Assembly: GCF_938028185.1 (NCBI RefSeq)
Contig: NZ_CALJAH010000420.1
Coordinates: forward strand, 1 to 8,268
Direction of reading: 5' to 3'
Origin: an uncultured Cardiobacterium sp.
GTDB lineage: Bacteria; Pseudomonadota; Gammaproteobacteria; Cardiobacteriales; Cardiobacteriaceae
DNA length: 8,268 nucleotides
Positions 1-7,056 of the stretch are shown here, piece by piece (position 1 is the stretch's first letter; every line of letters begins with the position of its first letter). Below the pieces are notes generated by a model, which saw nothing but the letters and a program-made list of their open reading frames with translations, had not been told where the DNA came from and did not search any database. A program made the position numbers and the translations under genes.

Positions 1-1043
1 TTGGCGACGGCTTTTTCTTTGGTTTCTTTGGGCGGCGTTTTTTCCGTGGTTGCCGCTTTTTCTTTGGCAGGGGTTTTGTCTGCCACGGCAGGTTTCGTCG
101 CCGTTTTGTTGTCTTTGACGACGGGTTTGTTTTTGGCGACCGCTTTCGCTGCCGCCTTGACCGGCGCTATTTCTGCCGCAGGGGCTTCCGCCGTTTCGTT
201 TCTGATCATGGTCACGTTGGGCTGGCCGCTGCGGGCGGTGTTTTTTTCGGCGGTGACGGGTTTGACCCCCGGTTTCCAGCGCACCGAGAAGCCGTCGTGG
301 TAGCGCAGGTCAATCGCGTCAATGTAGCGCTGGTAGGGTTCGATGACTTTGGCATTGACGACCGCCAGTTTTTTCAGGCGCTCGTTCAACTGGTCGCGGC
401 CGAGGATGACGTCCAGCCCGTTGTCGAGCCGGGCGTGCCAGATGAGGCGCTGATCCAGCAGCAGTTCTTTGATTTCAAGGTGTTGTGATGCCAACCACGG
501 TGCGATGAGCTGGTAGTACTGCAAGACTTGTTTTTCGTAGCCGTCCGGCCCGTGCAGGGTAAACAGTTGGCGCAGTTTGTCGTTGTCCGGGATGGAGAAG
601 GGTTCGCCCGCCGCATCAAGGTAGGCGCTCCCGCCCCAGCGCACGACCGGCACCCGCTCTTCCAGTTCGACTTCGACCGCATCCGGCCAGCGTTTATAGA
701 CGCTCGCCTTGGCGATCCAGTCCAGCTGCTGCATTTCGTCGGCGAGCAGGGCGACGTCCATGTGCATCAGGTCGCGCTGGTGGTGGTTGCGGATGATTTC
801 GCTGACTTCGCCCATGTCGCCGTAGCGGAGCGGCTCGCGGATGATGACCCGTTTCAGTGGAAAGAGGTTTTGTTGCAGCACGCGCTGGTAGATGTTGTAA
901 GCGGTGACGGCGATGGCGATCAGCAGCCCGGCGATCAGCACGCACTCGAACGCGAGGCGCACCATCTGCCAGGTGGTGCGGCGTTCGCGTGGCACGCTGA
1001 CCGAGGAACGGTGCAGCCAGGGGTTGTTCGGCGGGCTGGCCAT
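1..1043 (-). CDS. ftsQ: Cell division protein FtsQ, 3' end beyond the window, with long low-complexity C-terminal tail
   Basis: FtsQ is a bitopic inner-membrane divisome protein that recruits FtsB/FtsL. The frame was read by hand from ATG at 1043 and stays open for 347 codons to the window edge, so the C-terminus is not seen. Visible parts are a short cytoplasmic N-terminus (about 1-28), one membrane span (about 29-49, FECVLIAGLLIAIAV), a POTRA domain (about 60-130, including KRWPDAVEVELEER) and the beta domain ending at IDLRYHDGFSVRW (244-256). R247, Y248, G251 and W256 match the numbering of E. coli FtsQ residues implicated in FtsB binding. E. coli FtsQ ends about 20 residues after W256. 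Here a Lys/Ala/Pro/Thr/Glu-rich, probably disordered periplasmic tail runs from about 258 to at least 347. The start lies 7 bases after the ddlB stop with only a weak GAGAAG ahead of it, suggesting coupling to ddlB. The family call is firm; the tail's role is unknown. Confidence 0.93.
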   Translation of the reverse strand, partial: MASPPNNPWLHRSSVSVPRERRTTWQMVRLAFECVLIAGLLIAIAVTAYNIYQRVLQQNLFPLKRVIIREPLRYGDMGEVSEIIRNHHQRDLMHMDVALLADEMQQLDWIAKASVYKRWPDAVEVELEERVPVVRWGGSAYLDAAGEPFSIPDNDKLRQLFTLHGPDGYEKQVLQYYQLIAPWLASQHLEIKELLLDQRLIWHARLDNGLDVILGRDQLNERLKKLAVVNAKVIEPYQRYIDAIDLRYHDGFSVRWKPGVKPVTAEKNTARSGQPNVTMIRNETAEAPAAEIAPVKAAAKAVAKNKPVVKDNKTATKPAVADKTPAKEKAATTEKTPPKETKEKAVA

Positions 1044-1050
1044 GCGCTTC

Positions 1051-1971
1051 TCAACGGGTTTGCGCGAGGATTTCCAGCACGAGTGCGGCGAAATCCATGC
1101 CGTCGGTGCGTGCCGCCAGCGGCACCAGCGAGTGCGAGGTCATCCCCGGCACCATGTTGATTTCCAAGAGCCACGGGCGGTTGTCGCCATCAAGGATGAA
1201 ATCGACCCGCGCCCAGCCTTTGGCGCCGATGACGTCAAAGGCGCGGCGGGTAAGCTCGCGGATTTTGCCGTCCAGCGCCGCGTCAATCGGCGGCGGGCAG
1301 AGGTAGCGCGTGTCTTCGGCGAGGTATTTGGCGTCGTAATCGTAAAAGAGGTGCGCCGCGCTCGCGGTCACTTCGATGCCGGGCAGCACCCGCCCGCCGA
1401 CCACCGGATAGGTCAGTTCGCGTCCGGCCACCCACGGCTCTGCCATCACTTTTTCGCGGATACCGCCCGCTTTTTGGTAGGCGGCGACCAGTTCCGCCTG
1501 GTTCGTCACGCGGCTGACGCCGACGCTGGAACCTTCCAGCGCCGGTTTGATGGCGAATTGTCGCGCGCCGAGGGTCAGCACCAGTTCGTCGTAGGTGGTG
1601 GCGACGTCAATCACCACGTCTGGCTGTATCGGCAGGCCGGATGCCTGCCAGACGCGCTTGGTCAGCACTTTGTCCATCGCCAGCGCACAGGCAAGCACGC
1701 CGGAGCCGGTGTAGGGGATGCCCTGCCAGTCGAGAATCGCCTGTACCTGGCCGTCTTCGCCGCCTCTGCCGTGCAGGACGATGAAGGCGCGGGCGTAACC
1801 TTGCGCTTTCAGGTTAAAGAGCGCCTGATGGTCGCGCGTGTCGAGCAGGTGCGCGTCCACGCCGCTCGTGACCAATGCTTCGTGTACCGCCGCGCCGCTC
1901 GCCAGCGATACTTCGCGTTCGGATGAGGTGCCGCCGTAGAGCACGGCGACTTTGCCATATTCGTTATTCAT
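1051..1971 (-). CDS. ddlB: D-alanine--D-alanine ligase (DdlB type)
   Basis: A cytoplasmic ATP-grasp ligase that joins two D-alanines to make the dipeptide added by MurF. With the start at 1971 (MNNEYGKVAV) the protein has 306 residues, the same as E. coli DdlB. Visible motifs are GGTSSEREVSL (13-23), LHGRGGEDG (66-74), the ATP-grasp segment KPALEGSSVGVS (142-153), the omega-loop DYDAKY (211-216), R255 and LLEINMVPGMT (268-278) with N272 for metal binding. Y216 is the residue type seen in D-Ala-D-Ala enzymes rather than D-Ala-D-lactate (vancomycin-resistance) enzymes. Longer in-frame starts exist at 1980 and 2013. They would add residues unlike the family and lengthen the overlap with murC. 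The 1971 start has GGAG at 1982-1985, 10 bases upstream, and overlaps the end of murC by 8 bases. ftsQ follows after 7 bases. Confidence 0.96.
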   Translation of the reverse strand: MNNEYGKVAVLYGGTSSEREVSLASGAAVHEALVTSGVDAHLLDTRDHQALFNLKAQGYARAFIVLHGRGGEDGQVQAILDWQGIPYTGSGVLACALAMDKVLTKRVWQASGLPIQPDVVIDVATTYDELVLTLGARQFAIKPALEGSSVGVSRVTNQAELVAAYQKAGGIREKVMAEPWVAGRELTYPVVGGRVLPGIEVTASAAHLFYDYDAKYLAEDTRYLCPPPIDAALDGKIRELTRRAFDVIGAKGWARVDFILDGDNRPWLLEINMVPGMTSHSLVPLAARTDGMDFAALVLEILAQTR

Positions 1972-3403
1972 GGATGCCATGCTCCGTTGCCATGTCTTTG
2001 GCGACGCGGCCAATGTCGCCCGCGCCGAAGTAAATCACCACGTCGCCATCGGCGAGGAGGTTGTCGTAGAGCTGCTGGTTAATCGCCGCCTTGTCGGCAA
2101 TCAGCACCGGTTCCACCTTGCCGTGCGCACGGATGGCACGCGCCAACGCCCGTGAATCTGCCCCGGCAATCGGCGCTTCGCCCGCGCTGTAAACGTCCGT
2201 CAGCACCAGCGCCTCACAGTTGGACAGCACTTCGGCGAAATCGTCGAGGCAGTCACGGGTACGGGTGTAGCGGTGCGGCTGGAAGACGGCGAAGATGCGC
2301 CGCCCGGCGAAGCCTTCCGCCGCCGCCTGCAATACCGCGCGGATTTCGTTGGGGTGATGGCCGTAGTCTTCAAACACTTCGGCGCGGCCATGTTCGTGCT
2401 CAATGATGCCGTGATGGGTGAAGCGGCGACCGACGCCCTTGAACTGCGCCAGTCCGGCGGTGATTTCGGCGCGGGTCAGCCCCAGCTCGCTGGTGATAAT
2501 GAAGGCGGCGAGTGCGTTCAGCACGTTGTGCTTGCCCGGCATACTGAGCGCCAGCGGCAAGGTCTCGCCGCTTTGTTTGTCCACCACGTCAAAGTGCATT
2601 TCCAGCCCGACCTGGCGCACGTTCACCGCGCGCACGTCCGCCGCCTCACTGAAGCCGTAGGTGCGCACCGGGCGGCCAACGTCGCCGAGAATGGACTGCA
2701 CGCCTTCGTCATCAATGCATAGCACCGCCAGCCCGTAGAACGGCAGGTTGTGGAGGAAGCGGACAAAGCCCTGCTTGAGGTTGTTAAAGCTGCCGCCGTA
2801 GTTTTCGAGGTGGTCGGCGTCAATGTTGGTGACGACCGACATCATCGGCTGCAAATGGAGGAAGGAGGCGTCGGATTCGTCCGCTTCTGCCACCAGATAT
2901 TGCCCGTCGCCGAGGCGGGCGTTGCTGCCTGCGGCGGTGAGCACGCCGCCGATGACGAAGGTCGGGTCGAGTCCGGCATCGGCGAGAATCGAGGCAATCA
3001 GGCTGGTGGTGGTGGTCTTGCCGTGCGTTCCGGCGACGGCGATGCCGAAGCGGAAGCGCATCAGCTCCGCCAGCATCTCCGCGCGGCGGATGACCGGAAT
3101 GCCCAGCTCGCGCGCGCGCAACACTTCCGGGTTGGCCGGGTCAATCGCCGACGAGGTGACAACGACGGAAGCGTCTTTCACATTCTCCGCCGCATGACCG
3201 AAAAACAGCTTCGCCCCCTTGGCGGCAAGGCGGTCGGTATTGGCGGACGGCTTCAAATCCGAACCGCTCACCGTATAGCCCAGCGTGATTAGCACTTCGG
3301 CAATCGCGCTCATGCCGACGCCGCCGATACCGACGAAAAAGACATTGCGCACCCGCCGCATCTGACGGCGTTCGATGCGGCCAAAATGAAGGTCTGCACT
3401 CAT
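1964..3403 (-). CDS. murC: UDP-N-acetylmuramate--L-alanine ligase MurC
   Basis: Cytoplasmic Mur ligase that adds L-Ala to UDP-MurNAc with ATP, the first amino acid step of the stem peptide. The protein has 479 residues (E. coli 491). N-terminal Rossmann-like domain: FVGIGGVGMSAIAEVL (23-38), which binds UDP-MurNAc. Central ATPase domain: P-loop AGTHGKTTTT (124-133), EADESD (173-178) and DHLENYGG (197-204). C-terminal domain: KGVGRRF (322-328), DYGHHPNE (346-353), FQPHRYTRT (374-382), YSAGE (405-409) and GAGDIG (460-465). HHPNE and the histidine after the P-loop glycines are typical of MurC rather than MurD/E/F. The ATG overlaps the murG stop as ATGA (4 bases) with no good Shine-Dalgarno, so translation is probably coupled to murG. 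A second in-frame Met (residue 15, MRRVRN) also aligns with the family, so the start could be 14 residues later; the ATGA overlap favours the longer form. Confidence 0.97.
   Translation of the reverse strand: MSADLHFGRIERRQMRRVRNVFFVGIGGVGMSAIAEVLITLGYTVSGSDLKPSANTDRLAAKGAKLFFGHAAENVKDASVVVTSSAIDPANPEVLRARELGIPVIRRAEMLAELMRFRFGIAVAGTHGKTTTTSLIASILADAGLDPTFVIGGVLTAAGSNARLGDGQYLVAEADESDASFLHLQPMMSVVTNIDADHLENYGGSFNNLKQGFVRFLHNLPFYGLAVLCIDDEGVQSILGDVGRPVRTYGFSEAADVRAVNVRQVGLEMHFDVVDKQSGETLPLALSMPGKHNVLNALAAFIITSELGLTRAEITAGLAQFKGVGRRFTHHGIIEHEHGRAEVFEDYGHHPNEIRAVLQAAAEGFAGRRIFAVFQPHRYTRTRDCLDDFAEVLSNCEALVLTDVYSAGEAPIAGADSRALARAIRAHGKVEPVLIADKAAINQQLYDNLLADGDVVIYFGAGDIGRVAKDMATEHGIHE
1982..1985 (-). 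promoter_or_regulatory. Probable ribosome binding site of ddlB
   Basis: GGAG on the minus strand, within the murC 3' end and 10 bases before the ATG at 1971. It is only one base from the alternative ATG at 1980, too close to serve that start, so it favours the 1971 start. Confidence 0.5.
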
Positions 3404-4494
3404 AGTAAGGTCTCAATTTCCTGGATAATTTTGGCGAGCGCCTGCGCGTGTGAGAGGCTGCGGGCGCGATCCGCCTGTTTGAGCAAGAGGCCGCGCTCAT
3501 GCTGCGCGGCGATGATTTCGGCGAGGCGCTGTGGCGTCAAATCCGCCTGCTGCACCACCGTCGCCGCGCCCGCATCAACCAGCGCCTGCGCGTTTGCCGT
3601 CTGATGGTCATCGACGGCATAGGGGAAGGGCACAAACAGGGCGGCGAGGCCAACGGTGGCGACTTCGGCGACGGTCAGCGCGCCGGAGCGGGCAATCACC
3701 CAGTCGGCGTGCGCATAGGCCGCCGCCATGTCTTCAATAAAGGGAACGACTTCGGCGCTAACACCCGTCTGCGCATATGCAGCGCGGGTCTCGTCCAGCC
3801 AGCGCTCGCCGACCTGATGCACCACCTGCGGCCGCGCGTCTGCGGGCAACAGCGCCAGCGCCTGCGGCACGAGTTCGTTCAGCGCCTTCGCCCCTTGCGA
3901 ACCGCCGAGGACGAGCAGGCGGATGGCATCCAGCCGCCCGAGAAAGCGCTGCGCCGGGGCGGGAACGGCGGCGATGTCGGCGCGTACCGGATTGCCGGTG
4001 ACAACGTACTCGCCCTCGCTTAATCCCATTTTGGCGGCGGCACGACTGTCCGCGAGCAATACCTTGCGCGCGCGTTTTGCCAGCTTGCGGTTGGTCAGAC
4101 CTGCGACCGCATTCTGCTCGTGAATGACCAGCGGAATCCCGGTACGCGCCGCCATCAGCCCGCCCGGCCCGGCGGCAAAACCGCCCATGCCGATAACCAC
4201 ATCCGGCTTGACCGCGCGCAGCACTGCCCTCGCCTTCCATAGCGCGCGCGCCAGCATGAACGGCGCCTTGAGCCAGCCGGTGAGTCCCTTGCCGCGCAAG
4301 CCTTTGATGGCGATGTCATGGAAGGCGTAGCCCGCTTCCGGTACTTTTTTGCCTTCAAACCCGGCGGCGTTGCCGAGCCAATGCACCGTCGCCCCGGCCT
4401 CCGTTGCCGCGCGCGCCACCGCCAGCGCCGGATAGACGTGTCCGCCGGTACCGCCTGCCATCATCAAAACCGTTTTGCCTTGTAGTTTGCTCAT
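3400..4494 (-). CDS. murG: UDP-GlcNAc:lipid I N-acetylglucosaminyltransferase MurG
   Basis: Peripheral GT-B glycosyltransferase on the inner face of the membrane. It transfers GlcNAc from UDP-GlcNAc to lipid I, making lipid II. The protein has 364 residues (E. coli 355). N-terminal domain: glycine-rich loop GGTGGHVYPALAVA (14-27) with the conserved H19, GMGGFAAGP (102-110) and HEQNAVAG (125-132), which face the lipid I acceptor. C-terminal UDP-GlcNAc domain: GNPVR (167-171), GGSQGA (197-202), ARSGALTVAE (268-277, with conserved E277) and FPYAVDDHQTANA (290-302), the segment that contacts uracil and ribose in family structures. The start at 4494 has AAGGA at 4502-4506 with 7 bases spacing. The ftsW stop overlaps this site, leaving an 11-base gap between the genes. 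murC begins within the murG stop codon (ATGA). Confidence 0.97.
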   Translation of the reverse strand: MSKLQGKTVLMMAGGTGGHVYPALAVARAATEAGATVHWLGNAAGFEGKKVPEAGYAFHDIAIKGLRGKGLTGWLKAPFMLARALWKARAVLRAVKPDVVIGMGGFAAGPGGLMAARTGIPLVIHEQNAVAGLTNRKLAKRARKVLLADSRAAAKMGLSEGEYVVTGNPVRADIAAVPAPAQRFLGRLDAIRLLVLGGSQGAKALNELVPQALALLPADARPQVVHQVGERWLDETRAAYAQTGVSAEVVPFIEDMAAAYAHADWVIARSGALTVAEVATVGLAALFVPFPYAVDDHQTANAQALVDAGAATVVQQADLTPQRLAEIIAAQHERGLLLKQADRARSLSHAQALAKIIQEIETLL

Positions 4495-4501
4495 GGTGCA
4501 T

Positions 4502-4506
4502 TCCTT
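4502..4506 (-). promoter_or_regulatory. Ribosome binding site of murG, overlapping the ftsW stop
   Basis: AAGGA on the minus strand, 7 bases before the murG ATG at 4494. The first A belongs to the ftsW TAA stop, so ribosomes ending ftsW finish on the murG start region. Confidence 0.75.
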
Positions 4507-5744
4507 TATTTGATAATTCCTTCCCGTTTCGCCAGATAGCGGCTTTCTGCATCAATGCGGGCGAGGATGCCGAGCGAGATGCAGACAATGACCACCGAGC
4601 TGCCGCCGTAGCTGACCAGCGGCAAGGTCAGCCCTTTGGTCGGCAGGGTGCCGGTGGTGACACCAATGTTCACCAGCGCCTGGATGGCGATGATGAGGCC
4701 GATGCCATAGGCGACCAGGCTGGCGAAGCGGCGGCGGACGCGGTCGGCGAGGTAGCCGATGTGGAAGGCGCGCCACACCAGCAGCACAAACAGCGCCATC
4801 ACCACCAGCGCGCCGAAGAGGCCAAATTCTTCGGCGATGATGGCAAAGATGAAGTCGGTATGCGCTTCCGGCAGGTAGTCGTGTTTCTGCACGCTTTGCC
4901 CCAGGCCGCTGCCAAAGAGGCCGCCGCTGCCGACGGCGATGAGCGAGTTCACCAGCTGGTAGCCTTCGTCAAACTGGTGCGACCACGGGTCAAGGAAGGT
5001 CAGCAGCCGCTTGACGCGGTACGGCGCGGCGACGAGCACGCCCGCCATCAGCGCCGCAACCACGGCGAAGAAGATGCCAAAGCGCCACAGGTTTACCCCC
5101 GCCATGAACATCATGCCGAGGACGGTGGCCACCATCACCATCGTCGTGCCGAAATCCGGCTGGAGCACCAGTACGACCGCGAAAAGGCCGGTGATAATCA
5201 ACAGTTGCACCATCGGCCACCACTGCTGGTCCAGCTTGGCGGTGTTGCGAAAGAGGAAGGCGGCGGCGTAGAGGGTCATCGCCAGTTTGACCATTTCGCC
5301 CACTTGCAGGTTGATGAAGGGCAGGTTGAGCCAGCGGCGCGCGCCATTGACGGAAACACCGACTCCCGGAACGCAGATAATCAGCAGCAGGATGAAGGAG
5401 AACGCCAGCAACCAGCCGGAGATTTGGTAGAGCTGGTGCGTCGGCATATTGAAGATAACCCAGCCGCCAAACAGGCCGATGACGTAATAAGCCCCCTGAC
5501 GGAAGGTGTAGTGATAGGGGTCGCTGTTATGCCCGACCGCCTCGCTCATCGAGGCGGAGGTGACCATCACCATGCCGATGGCAATCAGCGCCAGCCAGGC
5601 AAAGAGCAGCCAAATGTCGGGAAATTCCAGCCCCTGCCAGCGGTTGTCCGCCTGTTTCTGGCTGTGGTGAAAGGCGTCAATGTGCTGCGCCGCAATCAGT
5701 TTTTGTCGCGGCGCAGGCAGTTGTTGCCCCGTTTTCAGCGGCAT
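4506..5744 (-). CDS. ftsW: Septal peptidoglycan glycosyltransferase FtsW (SEDS family)
   Basis: Polytopic SEDS protein that polymerises lipid II into septal glycan strands together with FtsI. The protein has 412 residues (E. coli 414), with a cytoplasmic N-terminus of about 42 residues before the first span (DIWLLFAWLALIAIGMVMV, 43-61) and roughly ten hydrophobic segments in all. Signature motifs are NGARRWLNLP (133-142), the following membrane-edge helix with E150 and K153, QPDFGTTMV (195-203), and LPEAHTDFIFA (291-301). D297 in the last aligns by number with the catalytic aspartate reported for E. coli FtsW. LPLVSYGGSS (374-383) is the SEDS C-terminal signature. FtsW rather than RodA is favoured by the position between murD and murG. 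The start at 5744 lies inside the murD 3' end (10-base overlap) behind a strong Shine-Dalgarno. Confidence 0.96.
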   Translation of the reverse strand: MPLKTGQQLPAPRQKLIAAQHIDAFHHSQKQADNRWQGLEFPDIWLLFAWLALIAIGMVMVTSASMSEAVGHNSDPYHYTFRQGAYYVIGLFGGWVIFNMPTHQLYQISGWLLAFSFILLLIICVPGVGVSVNGARRWLNLPFINLQVGEMVKLAMTLYAAAFLFRNTAKLDQQWWPMVQLLIITGLFAVVLVLQPDFGTTMVMVATVLGMMFMAGVNLWRFGIFFAVVAALMAGVLVAAPYRVKRLLTFLDPWSHQFDEGYQLVNSLIAVGSGGLFGSGLGQSVQKHDYLPEAHTDFIFAIIAEEFGLFGALVVMALFVLLVWRAFHIGYLADRVRRRFASLVAYGIGLIIAIQALVNIGVTTGTLPTKGLTLPLVSYGGSSVVIVCISLGILARIDAESRYLAKREGIIK

Positions 5745-7045
5745 AAGCCTGTCACCTCATAGGCGAAATCGTTGCCGCGCGCGTCGTAGCCGCTGTACTG
5801 GTCAAAGCTCGCGGTGGCAGGCGCGAGCAGCACGCTGTCGCCCGGCTGCGCCAGTTCGCGGGCGCGGGCGACGGCTTTCGCCATCGTGCCGCAATCTTCA
5901 AAGGCAATACCGGCGGCGGTGAAGGCGGCGACCATGTCGCGGTTATCGACGCCAATCAGCAGCACGCCGCGCAAGTTGGCCGTCTGCAATTCGCGCGCGA
6001 GCAGCGAGAAATCCTGGTTTTTGCCGACCCCGCCCGCTATCAGCACCACCGCGCCGTCAATCCCGGCCAAGGCGGCGGCGGCGGCGCCGATGTTGGTCGC
6101 CTTGGAATCGTCGTACCAGCGCACCCCGCCTTCTTCGGAAACAAGCTGCATCCGGTGCGGCAGTCCGGCGAAGGTTTCCAGCGCGGCCAGCACTTGTTGC
6201 GGCGCGACGCCATAGGCTTCGAGCATCAGCAGGGTGCAGAGGACGTTGGCGTGGTTGTGCGAGCCGCCGAGGCGGAGGCGGTTCACGTCCAGCACCGCGT
6301 GGCCGTGCAGCCAGATTTTGCCGTCGGCGACGCGGTTGGGCAGGGTGGCGGAGGTGCCGTAATAGATGATGTTCTGCCCGTCCTCGGCCATGGCGACGCA
6401 GGCTTCGTCGTCGCCGTTCAGGATGCAGATGCTGGACTGGCGCACGAGGTTCGCCTTGGCAGCGGCGTAGGCGGCGAAATCGTCGTAGCGGTCGAGGTGG
6501 TCGGGGGTGACGTTCAAGACGGCGGCGACGCGCGGATAAAGCGTCGGGCAGAGCTCAAGCTGGTAGCTGGAGAGTTCGATGACGTAGCAGTCGGCGTCTT
6601 CGCCGTCAAAGAGGGCGTCCAGCACCGGGCGGCCAATGTTGCCGCAGAGTTTCGCCCGGTATCCGGCGTGATTGAGCGCGGCGGCGAGCAGGGTGACAAC
6701 GGTCGATTTGCCGTTGCTGCCGGTAACGGCCAGCACCGGCTTGTCATTGAGGCGGGCGAACAGCTCCACGTCGTTGATTTGCAGCGCGTAGCTGTTGGCA
6801 AAGGCGGCGCGGCGGCGATCGACGCCGGGGCTGACCACCAGCGTGCCCGCCCCGGCGAACGCCTGCGGGTCGTCAAAATTGCGCTTTTCGATGCGGCGCT
6901 CGTCGAGGCGTTCGTCCAGGCCGATGGCGTCGTAGCCCGCCTCGCGCAACAGATCAAGCGCGACATGGCCGGAAGCGCCCATGCCGATAACGTAAACGGG
7001 TTCGGCGAGCGCAAGCGCCCGCAATTTGCTGGTCAGCGTGTCCAT
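5735..7045 (-). CDS. murD: UDP-MurNAc-L-alanine--D-glutamate ligase MurD
   Basis: Cytoplasmic Mur ligase that adds D-Glu to UDP-MurNAc-L-Ala. The protein has 436 residues (E. coli 438). N-terminal UDP-binding domain: YVIGMGASGHVALDLL (18-33). ATPase domain: P-loop TGSNGKST (108-115), GNIGRP (135-140), SSYQLE (159-164) and NVTPDHLDRY (178-187). K197 sits where the carbamylated lysine of Mur ligases is expected. C-terminal domain: GLPHRMQ (294-300), DDSKATN (312-318), AGGVGKNQDF (337-346) and LLAPATASFDQY (406-417) with RGNDF (423-427). SSYQLE and DSKATN separate it from MurC, MurE and MurF. The start at 7045 has GAGGGA at 7051-7056, 5 bases upstream and overlapping the mraY stop. The last codons also encode the ftsW ribosome binding site. 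Confidence 0.97.
   Translation of the reverse strand: MDTLTSKLRALALAEPVYVIGMGASGHVALDLLREAGYDAIGLDERLDERRIEKRNFDDPQAFAGAGTLVVSPGVDRRRAAFANSYALQINDVELFARLNDKPVLAVTGSNGKSTVVTLLAAALNHAGYRAKLCGNIGRPVLDALFDGEDADCYVIELSSYQLELCPTLYPRVAAVLNVTPDHLDRYDDFAAYAAAKANLVRQSSICILNGDDEACVAMAEDGQNIIYYGTSATLPNRVADGKIWLHGHAVLDVNRLRLGGSHNHANVLCTLLMLEAYGVAPQQVLAALETFAGLPHRMQLVSEEGGVRWYDDSKATNIGAAAAALAGIDGAVVLIAGGVGKNQDFSLLARELQTANLRGVLLIGVDNRDMVAAFTAAGIAFEDCGTMAKAVARARELAQPGDSVLLAPATASFDQYSGYDARGNDFAYEVTGLCR
5752..5758 (-). promoter_or_regulatory. Strong ribosome binding site of ftsW, inside the murD coding sequence
   Basis: GAGGTGA on the minus strand, 7 bases before the ftsW ATG at 5744, is an extended match to the 16S rRNA 3' end. 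It lies in the murD codons for Glu-Val-Thr near the C-terminus, so the murD end serves two purposes. It supports the ftsW start at 5744 and translation that does not depend wholly on murD read-through. Confidence 0.8.
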
Positions 7046-7050
7046 AGTGT

Positions 7051-7056
7051 TCCCTC
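7051..7056 (-). promoter_or_regulatory. Ribosome binding site of murD, overlapping the mraY stop
   Basis: GAGGGA on the minus strand, 5 bases before the murD ATG at 7045. It shares two bases with the mraY TGA stop, an arrangement that fits translational coupling. Confidence 0.7.

Noticed and set aside
1..303. A plus-strand frame giving a hydrophobic Ala/Val/Leu-rich protein that could pass for a membrane protein
   Set aside because: It is the antisense image of the Lys/Ala/Glu-rich FtsQ tail. Lysine and glutamate codons read backwards give Phe, Leu and Ser, so the hydrophobicity is an artefact.
904..1926. A 340-codon plus-strand open frame opposite ddlB
   Set aside because: Antisense to an intact D-Ala-D-Ala ligase with no recognisable motif and no supporting ribosome binding site.
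3595..3604. Near match to the neisserial DNA uptake sequence (GCCGTCTGAT, 9 of 10)
   Set aside because: A single imperfect copy inside murG. A genome using this uptake signal would be expected to show exact copies, especially between genes.
4404..5762. A 452-codon plus-strand open frame opposite ftsW
   Set aside because: It covers ftsW almost exactly in antisense, is very hydrophilic and His/Asp/Gln-rich, and has no family resemblance. It is a compositional shadow.
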